This document shows positions 44,843 through 54,547 of a stretch of DNA of 59,432 nt, piece by piece. Below the pieces are notes generated by a model that was not told the DNA's origin, ran no database searches, and saw nothing but the letters and a program-made list of their open reading frames with translations. Both the position numbers and the translations under genes were made by a program. Location: the NCBI GenBank assembly GCA_964556165.1, contig CAZKVH010000008.1:1-59432 (forward strand), read 5' to 3'. Within the stretch, counting starts at the first letter, position 1. Each line of letters starts with the position of its first letter. Origin of the DNA: JAQVEM01 sp964556165 (GTDB lineage Bacteria > Actinomycetota > Humimicrobiia > Humimicrobiales > Humimicrobiaceae).

Positions 44843-46096
44843 ATGGATACTCCAGAGAATAAAGAAGCTAACAAAACAAAACTATACGATAATCATAAAA
44901 ACCTTGGTGCAAAAATCATAGACTTCAGCAACTGGCTTATGCCGTTAAACTATTCGAAAGGAATAATACAGGAACATCTGGATACCAGAAAAAATAACGG
45001 TCTTTTTGATATATCTCACATGGCAACATTTAAAATAACGGGTGCAGGAGCAATACCCTTCCTGCAGTATGCGCTTACCAACAATTCAGCTTCATTAAAA
45101 GCCGGAGAAAGCCAGTATTCAATAATTTCCGATTCACATGGTTCGGCAATTGACGATGTATATCTGTATTGTTGTGAAAAAGATGAGTTCCTGCTTATAG
45201 CAAATTCTTCGAACAGGCCGGGTGATTTTATCTACCTGAAAGATGTAGAGGGTTTATTTAATGACGTTGAAATAAACGATATATCTGAAGAAACTTCCAT
45301 GCTCAGCCTTCAGGGACCTGATTCCGGAGATATATTGATTTCGCTCACGCCGCCAGGAGATTTTCCCCTGCTGGAAAAAAATAGATTTGCCAGAGTGAAT
45401 ATACTGGGAGCAGATGCATTTCTTGCCAGAACTGGCTACACAGGAGAACTTACGGGCTATGAAATAATTACAAAAAAAGATAATATTTTTAAACTCTGGG
45501 AGTCGTTGATTGAAAAAGGAGCCAATCCTGCCGGTCTGGGTGCAAGAGACAGTCTGAGGCTTGAATCAATGCTTCCACTTTATGGTCATGAGCTTGGAAA
45601 AGACCCTGACGGTAATGACATACCGATTTTCTCTTCCCCGAGTTCGCGTATTGCGGTAAGCTTTTCAGAAGATAAAGGCGAGTTTGTTGGTAAAAAAAAT
45701 CTTAAAAAGCAGTACAGGGCTCTAGGCAAAATAATGAAAAAGGATTATTCGGATTCAGAAGATTTACCAGAGGTAATAATTGCCTTAGAGCTTATGGATA
45801 AAGGAATAGCAAGGCATAATGACAGAGTATTTCTTGAAAATGATATGATTGGATATGTAACCAGCGGCACCATAGTACCTTACTGGGATATGGAAATTGT
45901 GGATGGCAAAACGAAACTGAAGGGAACATTCAACCTGAGGTCAATTGCTCTGGCTTTAATAAATAGTGATAAATGCTATAGTAATATAGTTGAAGTTAAA
46001 ATAAGGGAAAATAAGAAAAAAGCTTTTGTAATGCCGTATTTTTTAAAAAAAATGAGCCCTTATTTATATCCTGTGACTCATAAAAGTTTTTTATAA
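44843..46096 (+). CDS. gcvT: Aminomethyltransferase (glycine cleavage T protein)
   Basis: A 417-residue T protein that takes the aminomethyl group from the H protein to tetrahydrofolate, releasing ammonia. It shows LYDNHKNLGAKIIDFSNWLMP, GLFDISHMATFKITG, MLSLQGPDS, RTGYTGELTGYE and GLGARDSLRLESMLPLYGHEL, the folate-site pattern. It is somewhat longer than the usual 360-370 residues because of a basic C-terminal extension (KKMSPYLYPVTHKSFL). First gene of the riboswitch-controlled operon. Confidence 0.93.
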   Translation: MDTPENKEANKTKLYDNHKNLGAKIIDFSNWLMPLNYSKGIIQEHLDTRKNNGLFDISHMATFKITGAGAIPFLQYALTNNSASLKAGESQYSIISDSHGSAIDDVYLYCCEKDEFLLIANSSNRPGDFIYLKDVEGLFNDVEINDISEETSMLSLQGPDSGDILISLTPPGDFPLLEKNRFARVNILGADAFLARTGYTGELTGYEIITKKDNIFKLWESLIEKGANPAGLGARDSLRLESMLPLYGHELGKDPDGNDIPIFSSPSSRIAVSFSEDKGEFVGKKNLKKQYRALGKIMKKDYSDSEDLPEVIIALELMDKGIARHNDRVFLENDMIGYVTSGTIVPYWDMEIVDGKTKLKGTFNLRSIALALINSDKCYSNIVEVKIRENKKKAFVMPYFLKKMSPYLYPVTHKSFL

Positions 46097-46119
46097 AAAT
46101 AACCCTAAGGAGTTAAAGA

Positions 46120-46500
46120 ATGAGTAAAATTATCAAATATACGGAGACCTATGAATATATAAGTGTCGATAATGAAATAGGAACAGTTGGCATCGCGGAA
46201 GAAGCATCGGATAAGATGGGAGACATATACTATGTCGAACTACCAGAAGTAGGCAAAAAGTTCGCTAAAGGCGATGAAGCAGCAGTGGTTGAGTCGGCAA
46301 AATCGGCAGCAGATGTTTTCTGCCCTGTTGGTGGTGAGGTTATAGAAGTAAATTCAAATCTGGAATCCAATCCTGAATTCGTATCAAAAAACCCGCTGAC
46401 AGATGGGTGGTTGTTTAAAATAAAAATAACTGAAATGGATGAGCTGGAAAGTCTTATGGACTATGAAGAATTTAAAAAACATGTGCATGAGGAAGGTTAA
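46120..46500 (+). CDS. gcvH: Glycine cleavage H protein
   Basis: A 126-residue carrier with a lipoyl domain. The attachment site is Lys61 in VVESAKSAADV, followed by PVGGEVIEVN. GDIYYVELPEVG is the typical preceding strand. It carries the aminomethyl intermediate between P and T proteins. CTAAGGAG lies eight to nine bases before the ATG. The stop overlaps the start of the next gene by one base. Confidence 0.95.
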   Translation: MSKIIKYTETYEYISVDNEIGTVGIAEEASDKMGDIYYVELPEVGKKFAKGDEAAVVESAKSAADVFCPVGGEVIEVNSNLESNPEFVSKNPLTDGWLFKIKITEMDELESLMDYEEFKKHVHEEG

Positions 46501-47849
46501 TGGCAAATTATTCGGTACATTCTGAAAACGACAGAAGTAAGATACTAAAAGCCCTGGGTATAAATAATGCAGGAGAATTATTTAGCTTTATACCCGGAAA
46601 AGTACTTAATCCCGAAATAAATATTCCACCAGGCCTGAGTGAGATGGAGCTCAGGGATAAATTAAATAAACTGGCAGGCTTAAACAATCCGGTAAGCAGT
46701 TTCTCATCTTTCCTGGGAGGAGGGGCATACAATCACTATATACCTTCCGTAGTAAACCATGTCACATCAATAAGTCAGTTTTATACTGCCTACACTCCCT
46801 ACCAGGCGGAGATATCCCAGGGTACGCTGCAGTATATATTTGAATTCCAATCACTAATGTGCAGGCTGACCGGGATGGATATAACCAATGCATCCATGTA
46901 TGACGGGGGTTCTTCCCTTGCCGAAGCCGTTTTACTTTCAAGAAGAGCCACCGGCAAGAAAAAGGTTATATTATCAACAACAATAAATCCACAGTACAGG
47001 CAGACAGTAAAAACTTATGTCTCAGGCCTGGATATGGAAGTAGTAGAAGCCGGGCATAAAGAAGGTATTACTGATATAGACCTTTTAAAGAATACCATAG
47101 ATGAAGATACCTGCTCGGTCGTAATTCAGAATCCCAATTATTTTGGCAATCTAGAGGAAGTATTTAAAATAAGAAATATGCTCGATAGCTATCCTGATTG
47201 CCTGTATATAGTTTCAGCAGACCCACTGAGTCTCGCAATCTTAAAGCCCCCTTCCGAATATGGGGCAGATATAGTTGTGGGAGACGCACAGTGCTTCGGG
47301 AATCCCCTTTCTTTCGGTGGACCCTATCTCGGGTATTTCTCAACAAGAGAAAAATACTTAAGGCAGATGCCGGGAAGAATCGTAGGAAAGACCATAGACA
47401 GAGATGGTAAAGATTCCTACACACTTATATACCAGACCAGGGAACAACACATAAGAAAAGTAAAAGCAACCTCAAATATATGCACCAATCACAGCCTTAA
47501 CGTTCTTGCAGCTACCGTATATCTTTATTTACTCGGAGAGGAAGGTTTAAAAAACCTTGCCAGTTTATGCATCAGGAGAGCAAATTATTTTTATAATAAA
47601 CTATCAGAATTACCTCATTTCAAAAAAAGATATAAGAGCAATTTCTTTAGTGAGCTTACGATATCCACGGACCTTGATGTAGACAGGACACTTGAAGCTC
47701 TCTATAAAGAAAATATAATCGGGGGAATAAATTTAGGCAAATATTATAATGAGCTTTCCGATTCTATTCTTGTTTCATTTACGGAAATGAATTCAGAAAG
47801 TGATATTGACAGATATATAGATATATTAAAAAAATTACAGGCAGGATAA
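46500..47849 (+). CDS. gcvPA: Glycine dehydrogenase (decarboxylating), subunit 1
   Basis: A 449-residue N-terminal half of the two-subunit P protein. The sequence FLGGGAYNHYIPSVV, FYTAYTPYQAEISQGTLQ, EFQSLMCRLTGMDITNASMYDG and TREQHIRKVKATSNICTN matches GcvPA. With the next gene it decarboxylates glycine and loads the H protein. The split P protein is usual in anaerobes, Gram-positives and archaea. GAGGAAGG precedes the ATG, which overlaps the gcvH stop. Confidence 0.95.
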   Translation: MANYSVHSENDRSKILKALGINNAGELFSFIPGKVLNPEINIPPGLSEMELRDKLNKLAGLNNPVSSFSSFLGGGAYNHYIPSVVNHVTSISQFYTAYTPYQAEISQGTLQYIFEFQSLMCRLTGMDITNASMYDGGSSLAEAVLLSRRATGKKKVILSTTINPQYRQTVKTYVSGLDMEVVEAGHKEGITDIDLLKNTIDEDTCSVVIQNPNYFGNLEEVFKIRNMLDSYPDCLYIVSADPLSLAILKPPSEYGADIVVGDAQCFGNPLSFGGPYLGYFSTREKYLRQMPGRIVGKTIDRDGKDSYTLIYQTREQHIRKVKATSNICTNHSLNVLAATVYLYLLGEEGLKNLASLCIRRANYFYNKLSELPHFKKRYKSNFFSELTISTDLDVDRTLEALYKENIIGGINLGKYYNELSDSILVSFTEMNSESDIDRYIDILKKLQAG

Positions 47850-47854
47850 AAATT

Positions 47855-49297
47855 ATGCCAGATAAAATATTTCCCGTTAAAAACAGAAGAAAAAACAAAT
47901 ACTGGACTGATACTACCAGGGAGCCGGAAATAAATTTTTTAGAAAATATTCCAAAAAATATTTTAAGAGAAGGTAAAATCGGTCTTCCGCAGTTAAGTGA
48001 AAGCCAGGTTGTCAGACATTTTACAAATCTTGCCAGGAAAAACTACGGAGTTGATGATGGAATATATCCACTTGGCTCCTGTACCATGAAATATAACCCA
48101 AAAGTAAATGAAGATATAGCAAAAAACTCCAATTTTTCAGACATCCACCCCTGCCAGAAGACTGAAGATGTACAGGGAACACTTAAAGTTATGTATGAAC
48201 TGGGAGAAATGTTAAAAGAAATCATAGGGATTTCCGCAATAACGCTTCATCCCTCGGCAGGTGCTCATGGTGAATTCTGCGGTCTTCTTATAGCAAGAAA
48301 GTATTTTGAAATAAGAAATGAAAACAGGAAAATAATAATAATTCCGGATTCGGCACATGGTACGAACTTTGCCTCGGCAGCCATGGCAGGATTCAATGTA
48401 ATAGAAGTAAAATCCAATAAAGAAGGTACAATTGATTTAAAAATCCTGGAGGAGCTTTTAAAGCAGCATTCTTCAAACATAGCCCTTGTCATGATTACCA
48501 ATCCAAACACTCTGGGTATATTTGAAAAAGACATACTTAAAATATCCAGCCTCATGCATGAAAACGGAAGTCTTATGTATTACGATGGTGCAAATCTCAA
48601 TGCCGTAATAGGAATGGTGAGGCCTGGAGATATGGGATTTGATATAGTACATCTGAACCTCCATAAAACATTTTCTACCCCGCATGGCGGGGGCGGACCC
48701 GGGGCAGGCCCCATACTCGTAAATGAAAGCCTGAAAGACTTTCTCCCCGTACCCGTGGTAATTAAAAAAGGGAATAAATATTTACTGGATTATGATATTA
48801 AAAACACCATAGGAAAGATAAAATCATTTTACGGTAATTTCTCTGTATGCCTTAAGGCATACTGTTATATCCTGTCCGCAGGTAATAGCTTAAAGGAGAT
48901 AAGTAATGATGCCTGCCTTAATGCCAATTATCTTAAGGTTAAACTCAGTAAATTTTTTGACGTACCTTACAGCAAAAACACGATGCATGAATTCGTAATG
49001 TCAGCCAAAAAGTATAAGGAGTCCGGCGGTACGGCACTCAACATAGCAAAAAGACTTATAGATTACAAAATTCATCCACCAACAATATACTTCCCCCATA
49101 TTGTAGAGGAAGCCCTTATGGTTGAGCCCACAGAGACGGAAAGTCTTGAAAGCCTGGAAAACCTGATAGGTACATTCGAGAAAATAGTTAGCGAAATAAA
49201 AAATAATCCTGAAGTTGTTATAAATTCTCCGGTTAGTACCGAAACCAAACGTGTGGATGAACTAAGGGCTTTAAAAGAACCTGTTTTTAAAGAATAA
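47855..49297 (+). CDS. gcvPB: Glycine dehydrogenase (decarboxylating), subunit 2
   Basis: A 480-residue PLP-binding half of the P protein. It has YPLGSCTMKYNPK near the N-terminus, ALVMITNPNTLGIFE and the PLP lysine in HLNLHKTFSTPHGGGGPG. It ends the gcv operon five bases after subunit 1. No L protein (dihydrolipoyl dehydrogenase) is encoded here, so it must come from elsewhere. It converges on lipA with a short T-rich spacer. Confidence 0.95.
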   Translation: MPDKIFPVKNRRKNKYWTDTTREPEINFLENIPKNILREGKIGLPQLSESQVVRHFTNLARKNYGVDDGIYPLGSCTMKYNPKVNEDIAKNSNFSDIHPCQKTEDVQGTLKVMYELGEMLKEIIGISAITLHPSAGAHGEFCGLLIARKYFEIRNENRKIIIIPDSAHGTNFASAAMAGFNVIEVKSNKEGTIDLKILEELLKQHSSNIALVMITNPNTLGIFEKDILKISSLMHENGSLMYYDGANLNAVIGMVRPGDMGFDIVHLNLHKTFSTPHGGGGPGAGPILVNESLKDFLPVPVVIKKGNKYLLDYDIKNTIGKIKSFYGNFSVCLKAYCYILSAGNSLKEISNDACLNANYLKVKLSKFFDVPYSKNTMHEFVMSAKKYKESGGTALNIAKRLIDYKIHPPTIYFPHIVEEALMVEPTETESLESLENLIGTFEKIVSEIKNNPEVVINSPVSTETKRVDELRALKEPVFKE

Positions 49298-49314
49298 TCT
49301 TTATAATGTTTTTT

Positions 49315-50205
49315 CTATTTTTTTAAGCCTGCACTGATTTTCTTTGCCTTCAAAGTATCTTCAAACAGAGTTTCTGCGCGGTAAGATGACCTGACAAAAG
49401 GTCCGGATTCAACAGATATAAAGCCCATATCGAGGGCTATTTCTTTTATCTTTTCAAATTCCTCTGGTCTGTAATACTTTAAAACTTTTATATTTTCCTT
49501 TGCTGGCTGAAGATACTGTCCCACAGTTAATATATCGACCCTGTTTTTTATGAGGTCACTCATGACTTTTACTATCTGGCTCATGTTCTCACCCAGACCG
49601 ACCATAAATCCGGACTTTGTTAAAATCCCGGGTTTTATATCCTTGGAATCATTTAAAATCTTTAAAGAGCCGTAATAGTCCGCACCTCTTCTTATACGCG
49701 GAAAATTTTCTTCAATAGTTTCAATATTATGATTCAAAACATCCAGCCCGGATGATATTACCTTTTCCAGACTTTCTTCGCTCCCCCTGAAATCCGGTAT
49801 AAGGCATTCCACTTTAACACCCGGATTTAATTCCTGTACCCTCCTTACAGTATTATAGAAATGAGCCGCTCCCCCATCAGCAAGGTCATCCCTTGTAACT
49901 GATGTTATTACCGTGTACCGCAGCCCCATATCTTTTACCGCTCTTGCAATTTTATCCGGCTCCAGTTCATCCAGCGGCCCGGGCCTGCCGCTTTTTATAC
50001 TGCAGTATGAGCAGTTCCTGGTACAAATATCACCCATCAGCATGAATGTAGCGGTCTTTCTGCTGAAACATTCAAAAATATTCGGACATTTAGCGCTCTC
50101 GCAGACGGTATGCAGATGCCCTGCTTCTATTAAATTCTTTACAAGTGATATATTTGAATTATTAAGACTTATTTTCTTTTTAAACCAGGGTGGTATTCTC
50201 TCCAA
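49315..50205 (-). CDS. lipA: Lipoyl synthase
   Basis: A 296-residue radical SAM enzyme inserting sulfur into octanoyl groups on carrier lysines. Both clusters are visible: CESAKCPNIFEC (auxiliary) and CTRNCSYC (radical SAM), plus VGLGE and the C-terminal SSYRAETLF. The start is TTG (MERIPPWFKKK) with AAGG only a few bases upstream. Placement opposite gcvH implies that it lipoylates the H protein. A lipB or lplA partner was not seen. Confidence 0.93.
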   Translation of the reverse strand: MERIPPWFKKKISLNNSNISLVKNLIEAGHLHTVCESAKCPNIFECFSRKTATFMLMGDICTRNCSYCSIKSGRPGPLDELEPDKIARAVKDMGLRYTVITSVTRDDLADGGAAHFYNTVRRVQELNPGVKVECLIPDFRGSEESLEKVISSGLDVLNHNIETIEENFPRIRRGADYYGSLKILNDSKDIKPGILTKSGFMVGLGENMSQIVKVMSDLIKNRVDILTVGQYLQPAKENIKVLKYYRPEEFEKIKEIALDMGFISVESGPFVRSSYRAETLFEDTLKAKKISAGLKK

Positions 50206-50545
50206 TTACCTTCACCATATCCTTCCAGGTTTCCATATATTTTTTTCACTTAGTTCTTATCCTGAATTTATTTCTACCCGTTGTTATATTATCCTGCGGA
50301 CCAATATAGCACAATGGCCGACAGGGATATTTAATGCTCTGCTGAATTAGAGATTTTCTTTTCCAGAAAAACACGAAAACATAAAACCGCCTGAAGGTAG
50401 TAAATAAAAACTTAATAATGCATTTTACATCATAACATAAACCCATTTCAAATAAATAGATTCATAGAAACTTCGAAATCTTACTGGCTTTCAATCCATT
50501 CAACCACTGCTTCTTAAACTATATCACTGTCATAATTAATTGTAC
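50206..50545. other. Intergenic region, no gene
   Basis: No gene supported. It lies upstream of lipA (minus) and downstream of the membrane protein gene at 50546 (minus). A 66-codon minus-strand frame at 50246-50446 lacks a ribosome site and family resemblance. AT-rich overall, with no clear hairpin followed by T residues. Confidence 0.45.
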
Positions 50546-51289
50546 TTATAAAATCCCCAACTCTGAAAGCTGAGGAAAATTATTAAAGTAAATACCCCAC
50601 AATGATAGGACCAGAAGATTAACTAATGAAGAAACTAAAATATATAGTAATATGAAGTTTTCCAGCAATTTCCTTTTCTTACCGAAAATATAAAAAACAA
50701 TTAATGCAATATTAATCATAGAGAATAAAAAACCCAGATATACAGATTGGCCCTCTATAAGCGCCAGGGATAACAAAATACCTGTAAAGACCCCGCAGGA
50801 TATAATTATAGTATTTCCAGCTATGTTTGCTTCCCATGATTTTTTTGACCATGACTGTTCTATCACACTTAATGCCAGCAACCCTAAAAGTCCTGTAAAA
50901 AGAATTTGATGTCCTAAAATTTCATCGTAAAAATATACCAACTTGCCTAAATCTTTAGGATAAATTCCACTGGATGTGTATAAAATATTAATCGAGTTAG
51001 CAACAAAATGAATTCCATGCCCCTCTATAAAAGCAGCCAGAAAAAGAATCTTAAAGAAATCAAGAGTTCTTTTGAACCTATCTCCAGGCAATTCCAGGTT
51101 ATTTTTTAATTTATTATTTATTAAAAATAAAATAATAATCATAAAAGGAAGAGTTATCGCAAGATCAGCTACATCAGAAATCATTATATGAATGCCGGGA
51201 ATAACATTCTTAAAAAAAGACAGATGAAAAACCTGCGTAATCCATAATCCCAGAGTTAACAATACTATAAGAGATATCATCCTTTTCAT
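50546..51289 (-). CDS. Polytopic membrane protein with an EGHxxH motif
   Basis: A 247-residue protein with about seven hydrophobic helices. Polar residues that are unusual in membrane helices stand out: FIEGHGIHFVANSIN (Glu, two His, Asn; about 91-105), YFYDEILGHQILF (Asp, Glu, His; about 123-135) and ISDVADLA near the second helix. The layout recalls membrane metal-dependent hydrolases of the CREST/ceramidase kind, but I do not recognise this family and no activity is shown. It stands alone in the genome context, 250 bases before a divergent flippase-like gene. Confidence 0.7.
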   Translation of the reverse strand: MKRMISLIVLLTLGLWITQVFHLSFFKNVIPGIHIMISDVADLAITLPFMIIILFLINNKLKNNLELPGDRFKRTLDFFKILFLAAFIEGHGIHFVANSINILYTSSGIYPKDLGKLVYFYDEILGHQILFTGLLGLLALSVIEQSWSKKSWEANIAGNTIIISCGVFTGILLSLALIEGQSVYLGFLFSMINIALIVFYIFGKKRKLLENFILLYILVSSLVNLLVLSLWGIYFNNFPQLSELGIL

Positions 51290-51539
51290 AAGGCCTGCTA
51301 TTAAAATTTATTTTAATAAGCACGAATTTTTAAGTCAGCAATTTACTCTATACGACAGAAAAAATAGTTATTACAAAACTTTTAATATTCAATACTATTC
51401 ATTAATAAATATTTATGACAATATACTAGCTACTCAATCAATTAATTAAAACAGTTTTATGGCCTGCTTTTATTAAAATATTAAAAAATTGCTTTCAAAG
51501 AGAATTACTTTATACTATTATACTAATCTTAAAAAATAA

Positions 51540-52613
51540 ATGATGGATATAGAAAACAAAAAGTTATCGCTCAGAAATAAAATTTTCAGGATTGCAAATA
51601 TTGTACTTGTTACCGCACTGGGAATATACCTTGTTTACTGGCTGCTTTCCAGTATAAATATTTCAGACCTGAAATCTTCTTTCCTTAACCTCTACATTCC
51701 TTCTCTTTCAATAGGCCTTATTCTTATGTTCAGCATAGATTTTTTCAAGGCCTTAAGGCAGAATCTTTTGCTGGGCAAAGACAGGGTAAGGTTCGGGGAC
51801 ATGTTTCTTATCTCCCTTATTAGAAATGCCTTTAATATGGTCCTGCCTGCAAGGACCGGGGAACTTTCATATATATATGTTCTTAAAAGAAAATTCAAGG
51901 TACCTGTGGAAAAAGGCGTTTCTACCCTTGCAATAGGATTGATATTTGACCTTATAATAATTTTTTCCATGATTATAATATCAGTAATCATTGCTGGAAG
52001 TAGTCTCCTTGAGATATCTTCCACAAATCTAATACTTATTGGTATTATTTTTCTTGCAGCAACACTGGCACTGCTTTTTTTTCTTTCAAAAATAGTGAGT
52101 TTATTTATAAAGTTATTTGAAGCTATTTTTAGAAAATTCGGCAATCTAAAAAACAACAAAATATTTGCCTATATCTATGAGAAATTAATCGAGATAAATA
52201 AAAGCATATTAATAATTCAGGAAAGAAAAATATACTGGAAAGTGTTTCTTTTAACTCTGGCAACAAGGATTCTAAAATTTACCTCTTATTATTTTCTCAT
52301 CCACGCGGTTCTTTATCCTATAGGGTATACATTTGCTGAACTTCCTTTCTGGAAAGTCTTTCTTGCAACAGTTACAGCTGAATTTTCTGCTGTCCTCCCC
52401 ACTCACTCAATTGCAGGCCTGGGTACCTATGAAACAGCTTTTGTCCTTGCATTCATTGCCCTGGGATTCAGTAGGGAAACCTCAACTATTGTGGCATTTA
52501 ATTACCATTTAATAAATCTTGTGGAAACAATAATTCTTGGAATAATTTCCATGATAATAATATCCATGCCTTTTTATAAGATAAGATTGCAGAATGAGCA
52601 GGACATAAGTTAG
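51540..52613 (+). CDS. Flippase-like membrane protein, LPG-synthase TM/UPF0104 family
   Basis: A 357-residue protein with about eight hydrophobic helices. It has RNAFNMVLPARTGELSYIYVLKRK (about 97-120) and LPTHSIAGLGTYETAFVLAFIALG in the C-terminal part, the two conserved blocks of the lysylphosphatidylglycerol synthetase transmembrane/AglD family. It lacks the soluble C-terminal aminoacyl-transferase domain of MprF, so it is a flippase or transferase of unknown substrate. No strong ribosome site precedes the ATG. Upstream lies an AT-rich promoter region. Confidence 0.85.
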   Translation: MMDIENKKLSLRNKIFRIANIVLVTALGIYLVYWLLSSINISDLKSSFLNLYIPSLSIGLILMFSIDFFKALRQNLLLGKDRVRFGDMFLISLIRNAFNMVLPARTGELSYIYVLKRKFKVPVEKGVSTLAIGLIFDLIIIFSMIIISVIIAGSSLLEISSTNLILIGIIFLAATLALLFFLSKIVSLFIKLFEAIFRKFGNLKNNKIFAYIYEKLIEINKSILIIQERKIYWKVFLLTLATRILKFTSYYFLIHAVLYPIGYTFAELPFWKVFLATVTAEFSAVLPTHSIAGLGTYETAFVLAFIALGFSRETSTIVAFNYHLINLVETIILGIISMIIISMPFYKIRLQNEQDIS

Positions 52614-52727
52614 AAAGGTTTTGCGTATATTGCACGGTTTTTTTAATTAACTAAGAAACATAAAATTCTCTGCTTCTTCTCACATAAAAGCCGTATCACA
52701 GTATAAGATAGAGAATATTTGTCTCCC

Positions 52728-52756
52728 TTGATTGTTAATACTTTTTGTATTATACT
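52728..52756 (+). promoter_or_regulatory. Promoter of the ABC exporter
   Basis: TTGATT (52728-52733), a 17-base spacer, TATACT (52751-52756), with the ATG of the ATPase gene 32 bases after the -10 box. Good match in both hexamers and spacing. Confidence 0.65.
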
Positions 52757-52788
52757 CTTTCAAATTATAATAAATATATAATATTTCT

Positions 52789-53706
52789 ATGACAGAACCC
52801 ATTATAAAAATAGAAAATCTCAGCAAAACCTACGGCAGGATAAAAGCCGTAGATGATATTTCCTTTGAGGTTTATAGAGGAGAGATATTTGGTATGGTCG
52901 GCCCCAACGGTGCGGGTAAAACTACCATTATAGAATGCATCGAGGGTCTCAGAAAACCTGATTCTGGAAATCTAAAAGTGCTTGGTCTTGACCCTTTAAG
53001 AGAAGGCCGCCTTCTAAAAAAATCTATTGGAATACAGATGCAGGAATCAGAGTTACCCGATAGAATCAAGGTATGGGAAGCTATTGACCTGTTCTCATCC
53101 TTCTATGACAGAACCATGACATATAAGTCACTTCTAAACGAGCTCGGCCTTTATGAAAAGAGGGGTTCATATTTCGGTAGACTTTCGGGAGGCCAGAAGC
53201 AGAGATTATTTATTGCACTTTCTCTTATTAACGACCCGGAACTTGTTTTTCTTGATGAGCTTACTACAGGACTTGACCCACAGGCAAGAAGAACGACATG
53301 GGAACTTATAAAATCCATTAACGAAAAAGGCAAGACTATATTTCTTACCACTCACTATATGGAAGAAGCGGAAACATTATGCGACAGGGTTGCAATAATC
53401 GACAATGGAAAAATAATTGCACTTGATACTCCACAGAAACTAACCAGTGATATAAAAGCTGAAAACAGGCTCATATTTAACGTATCAGGCGATTTTGATA
53501 TTAATATACTGAAAAACATCGATAGCGTCAGCAATATAGAAAAAACAGGAAATAAAATAACTGTACTCGGGCACGATAAAAGAATGGTTAAAGATATTGT
53601 TAATTTTCTGGTTAACAACAATATTGATTATTCCGACCTTAAAACAGAACAGACAACACTTGAAGATATATTTTTAAAACTTACCGGCAAAGAAATACGT
53701 AGCTAG
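52789..53706 (+). CDS. ABC-2-type exporter ATPase
   Basis: A 305-residue ATPase of the DrrA/CcmA type: Walker A GPNGAGKTT, GIQMQESELPDRIKVWEA as Q-loop region, signature RLSGGQKQRL, Walker B LVFLDELTTGLDPQA, switch LTTHYMEEAE. A short C-terminal domain follows residue 220. Walker B reads DEL in place of the common DEP. It drives export or lipid/drug transport with the permease encoded eight bases downstream. Confidence 0.9.
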   Translation: MTEPIIKIENLSKTYGRIKAVDDISFEVYRGEIFGMVGPNGAGKTTIIECIEGLRKPDSGNLKVLGLDPLREGRLLKKSIGIQMQESELPDRIKVWEAIDLFSSFYDRTMTYKSLLNELGLYEKRGSYFGRLSGGQKQRLFIALSLINDPELVFLDELTTGLDPQARRTTWELIKSINEKGKTIFLTTHYMEEAETLCDRVAIIDNGKIIALDTPQKLTSDIKAENRLIFNVSGDFDINILKNIDSVSNIEKTGNKITVLGHDKRMVKDIVNFLVNNNIDYSDLKTEQTTLEDIFLKLTGKEIRS

Positions 53707-53714
53707 GAGGCAAT

Positions 53715-54445
53715 TTGAAATCATTATTCAGACTTACAGTAGTTGAATCTAAATTATACTTAAGAGAGCCCATAGCACTTTTCTTCACCATTCTGTACGC
53801 TCCCCTGATACTGCTCCTTTTCGGTTTTATTTATGGAAATGAACCATCTCCTTTTTTTGGAAACCGTGGATTCATCGATGCCCAGCTTCCTGCTTACATG
53901 GCTCTGGTTATCGTCACCGTAGGTCTTATGAGTGTTCCCATTGCTACAGCAGAGGATAGAGAAAAAGGGATACTAAAAAGGTTCCATTCAACTCCCCTAT
54001 CCCCGGTATCCTATCTTTTTGCCAATATATTCACCTATTTTATTATGGCTCTTATAGGTGTTATTATGCTTTTTCTGGTAGGAAAAATTTTCTTCGATGT
54101 CAAATTCGAAGGCAATGTATTTAGCGTACTTGCTGGCTTTATCATCTCAGCACTGTCTTTTTTCGCTTTCGGCTATTTTATTGCAAGCGTATCCCCAACC
54201 TCCAGGGTAGCTCAGATAGTAGGAATGGTTCTGGCTTTCCCTATGATGTTTCTTTCCGGAGCGGCCATACCACTTGAAGTACTTGGCGATAAGGTTGAGA
54301 ACGTAAGTAAATTCATACCTCTTACTTACGTCGTTCGTTTTCTAAAAGGGCTGTGGATAGGAAATAGCTGGGGAGCCCACTGGATTGACCTGGTAGTAAT
54401 CATTGGCCTGCTGATAGCAGGTACGATAATATCCGCTATTACCTT
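53715..54445 (+). CDS. ABC-2 permease, 3' end lost in the assembly gap
   Basis: A TTG start follows GGAGG. The readable part is 243 codons: an N-terminal amphipathic segment, then six hydrophobic helices with RFHSTPLSPVSYLFANI and MMFLSGAAIPLEVLGD, the ABC-2 membrane pattern. The frame enters the run of N inside what looks like its last helix, and normal members are about 250-260 residues, so only a few codons are missing. Any residues read after the gap in this frame are antisense to the GltS-type gene and are not part of it. Confidence 0.85.
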
Positions 54446-54545
54446 NNNNNNNNNNNNNNNNNNNNNNNNNNNNNNNNNNNNNNNNNNNNNNNNNNNNNNN
54501 NNNNNNNNNNNNNNNNNNNNNNNNNNNNNNNNNNNNNNNNNNNNN
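54446..54545. other. Run of 100 N: scaffold gap
   Basis: Exactly 100 undetermined bases join two contigs. The true distance and sequence are unknown, and order or orientation rests on scaffolding. Confidence 0.99.
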
Positions 54546-54547
54546 TT

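Noticed and set aside
51692..52159. A 155-codon minus-strand frame
   Set aside because: Antisense to the flippase-like gene, with no ribosome site and low-complexity composition.
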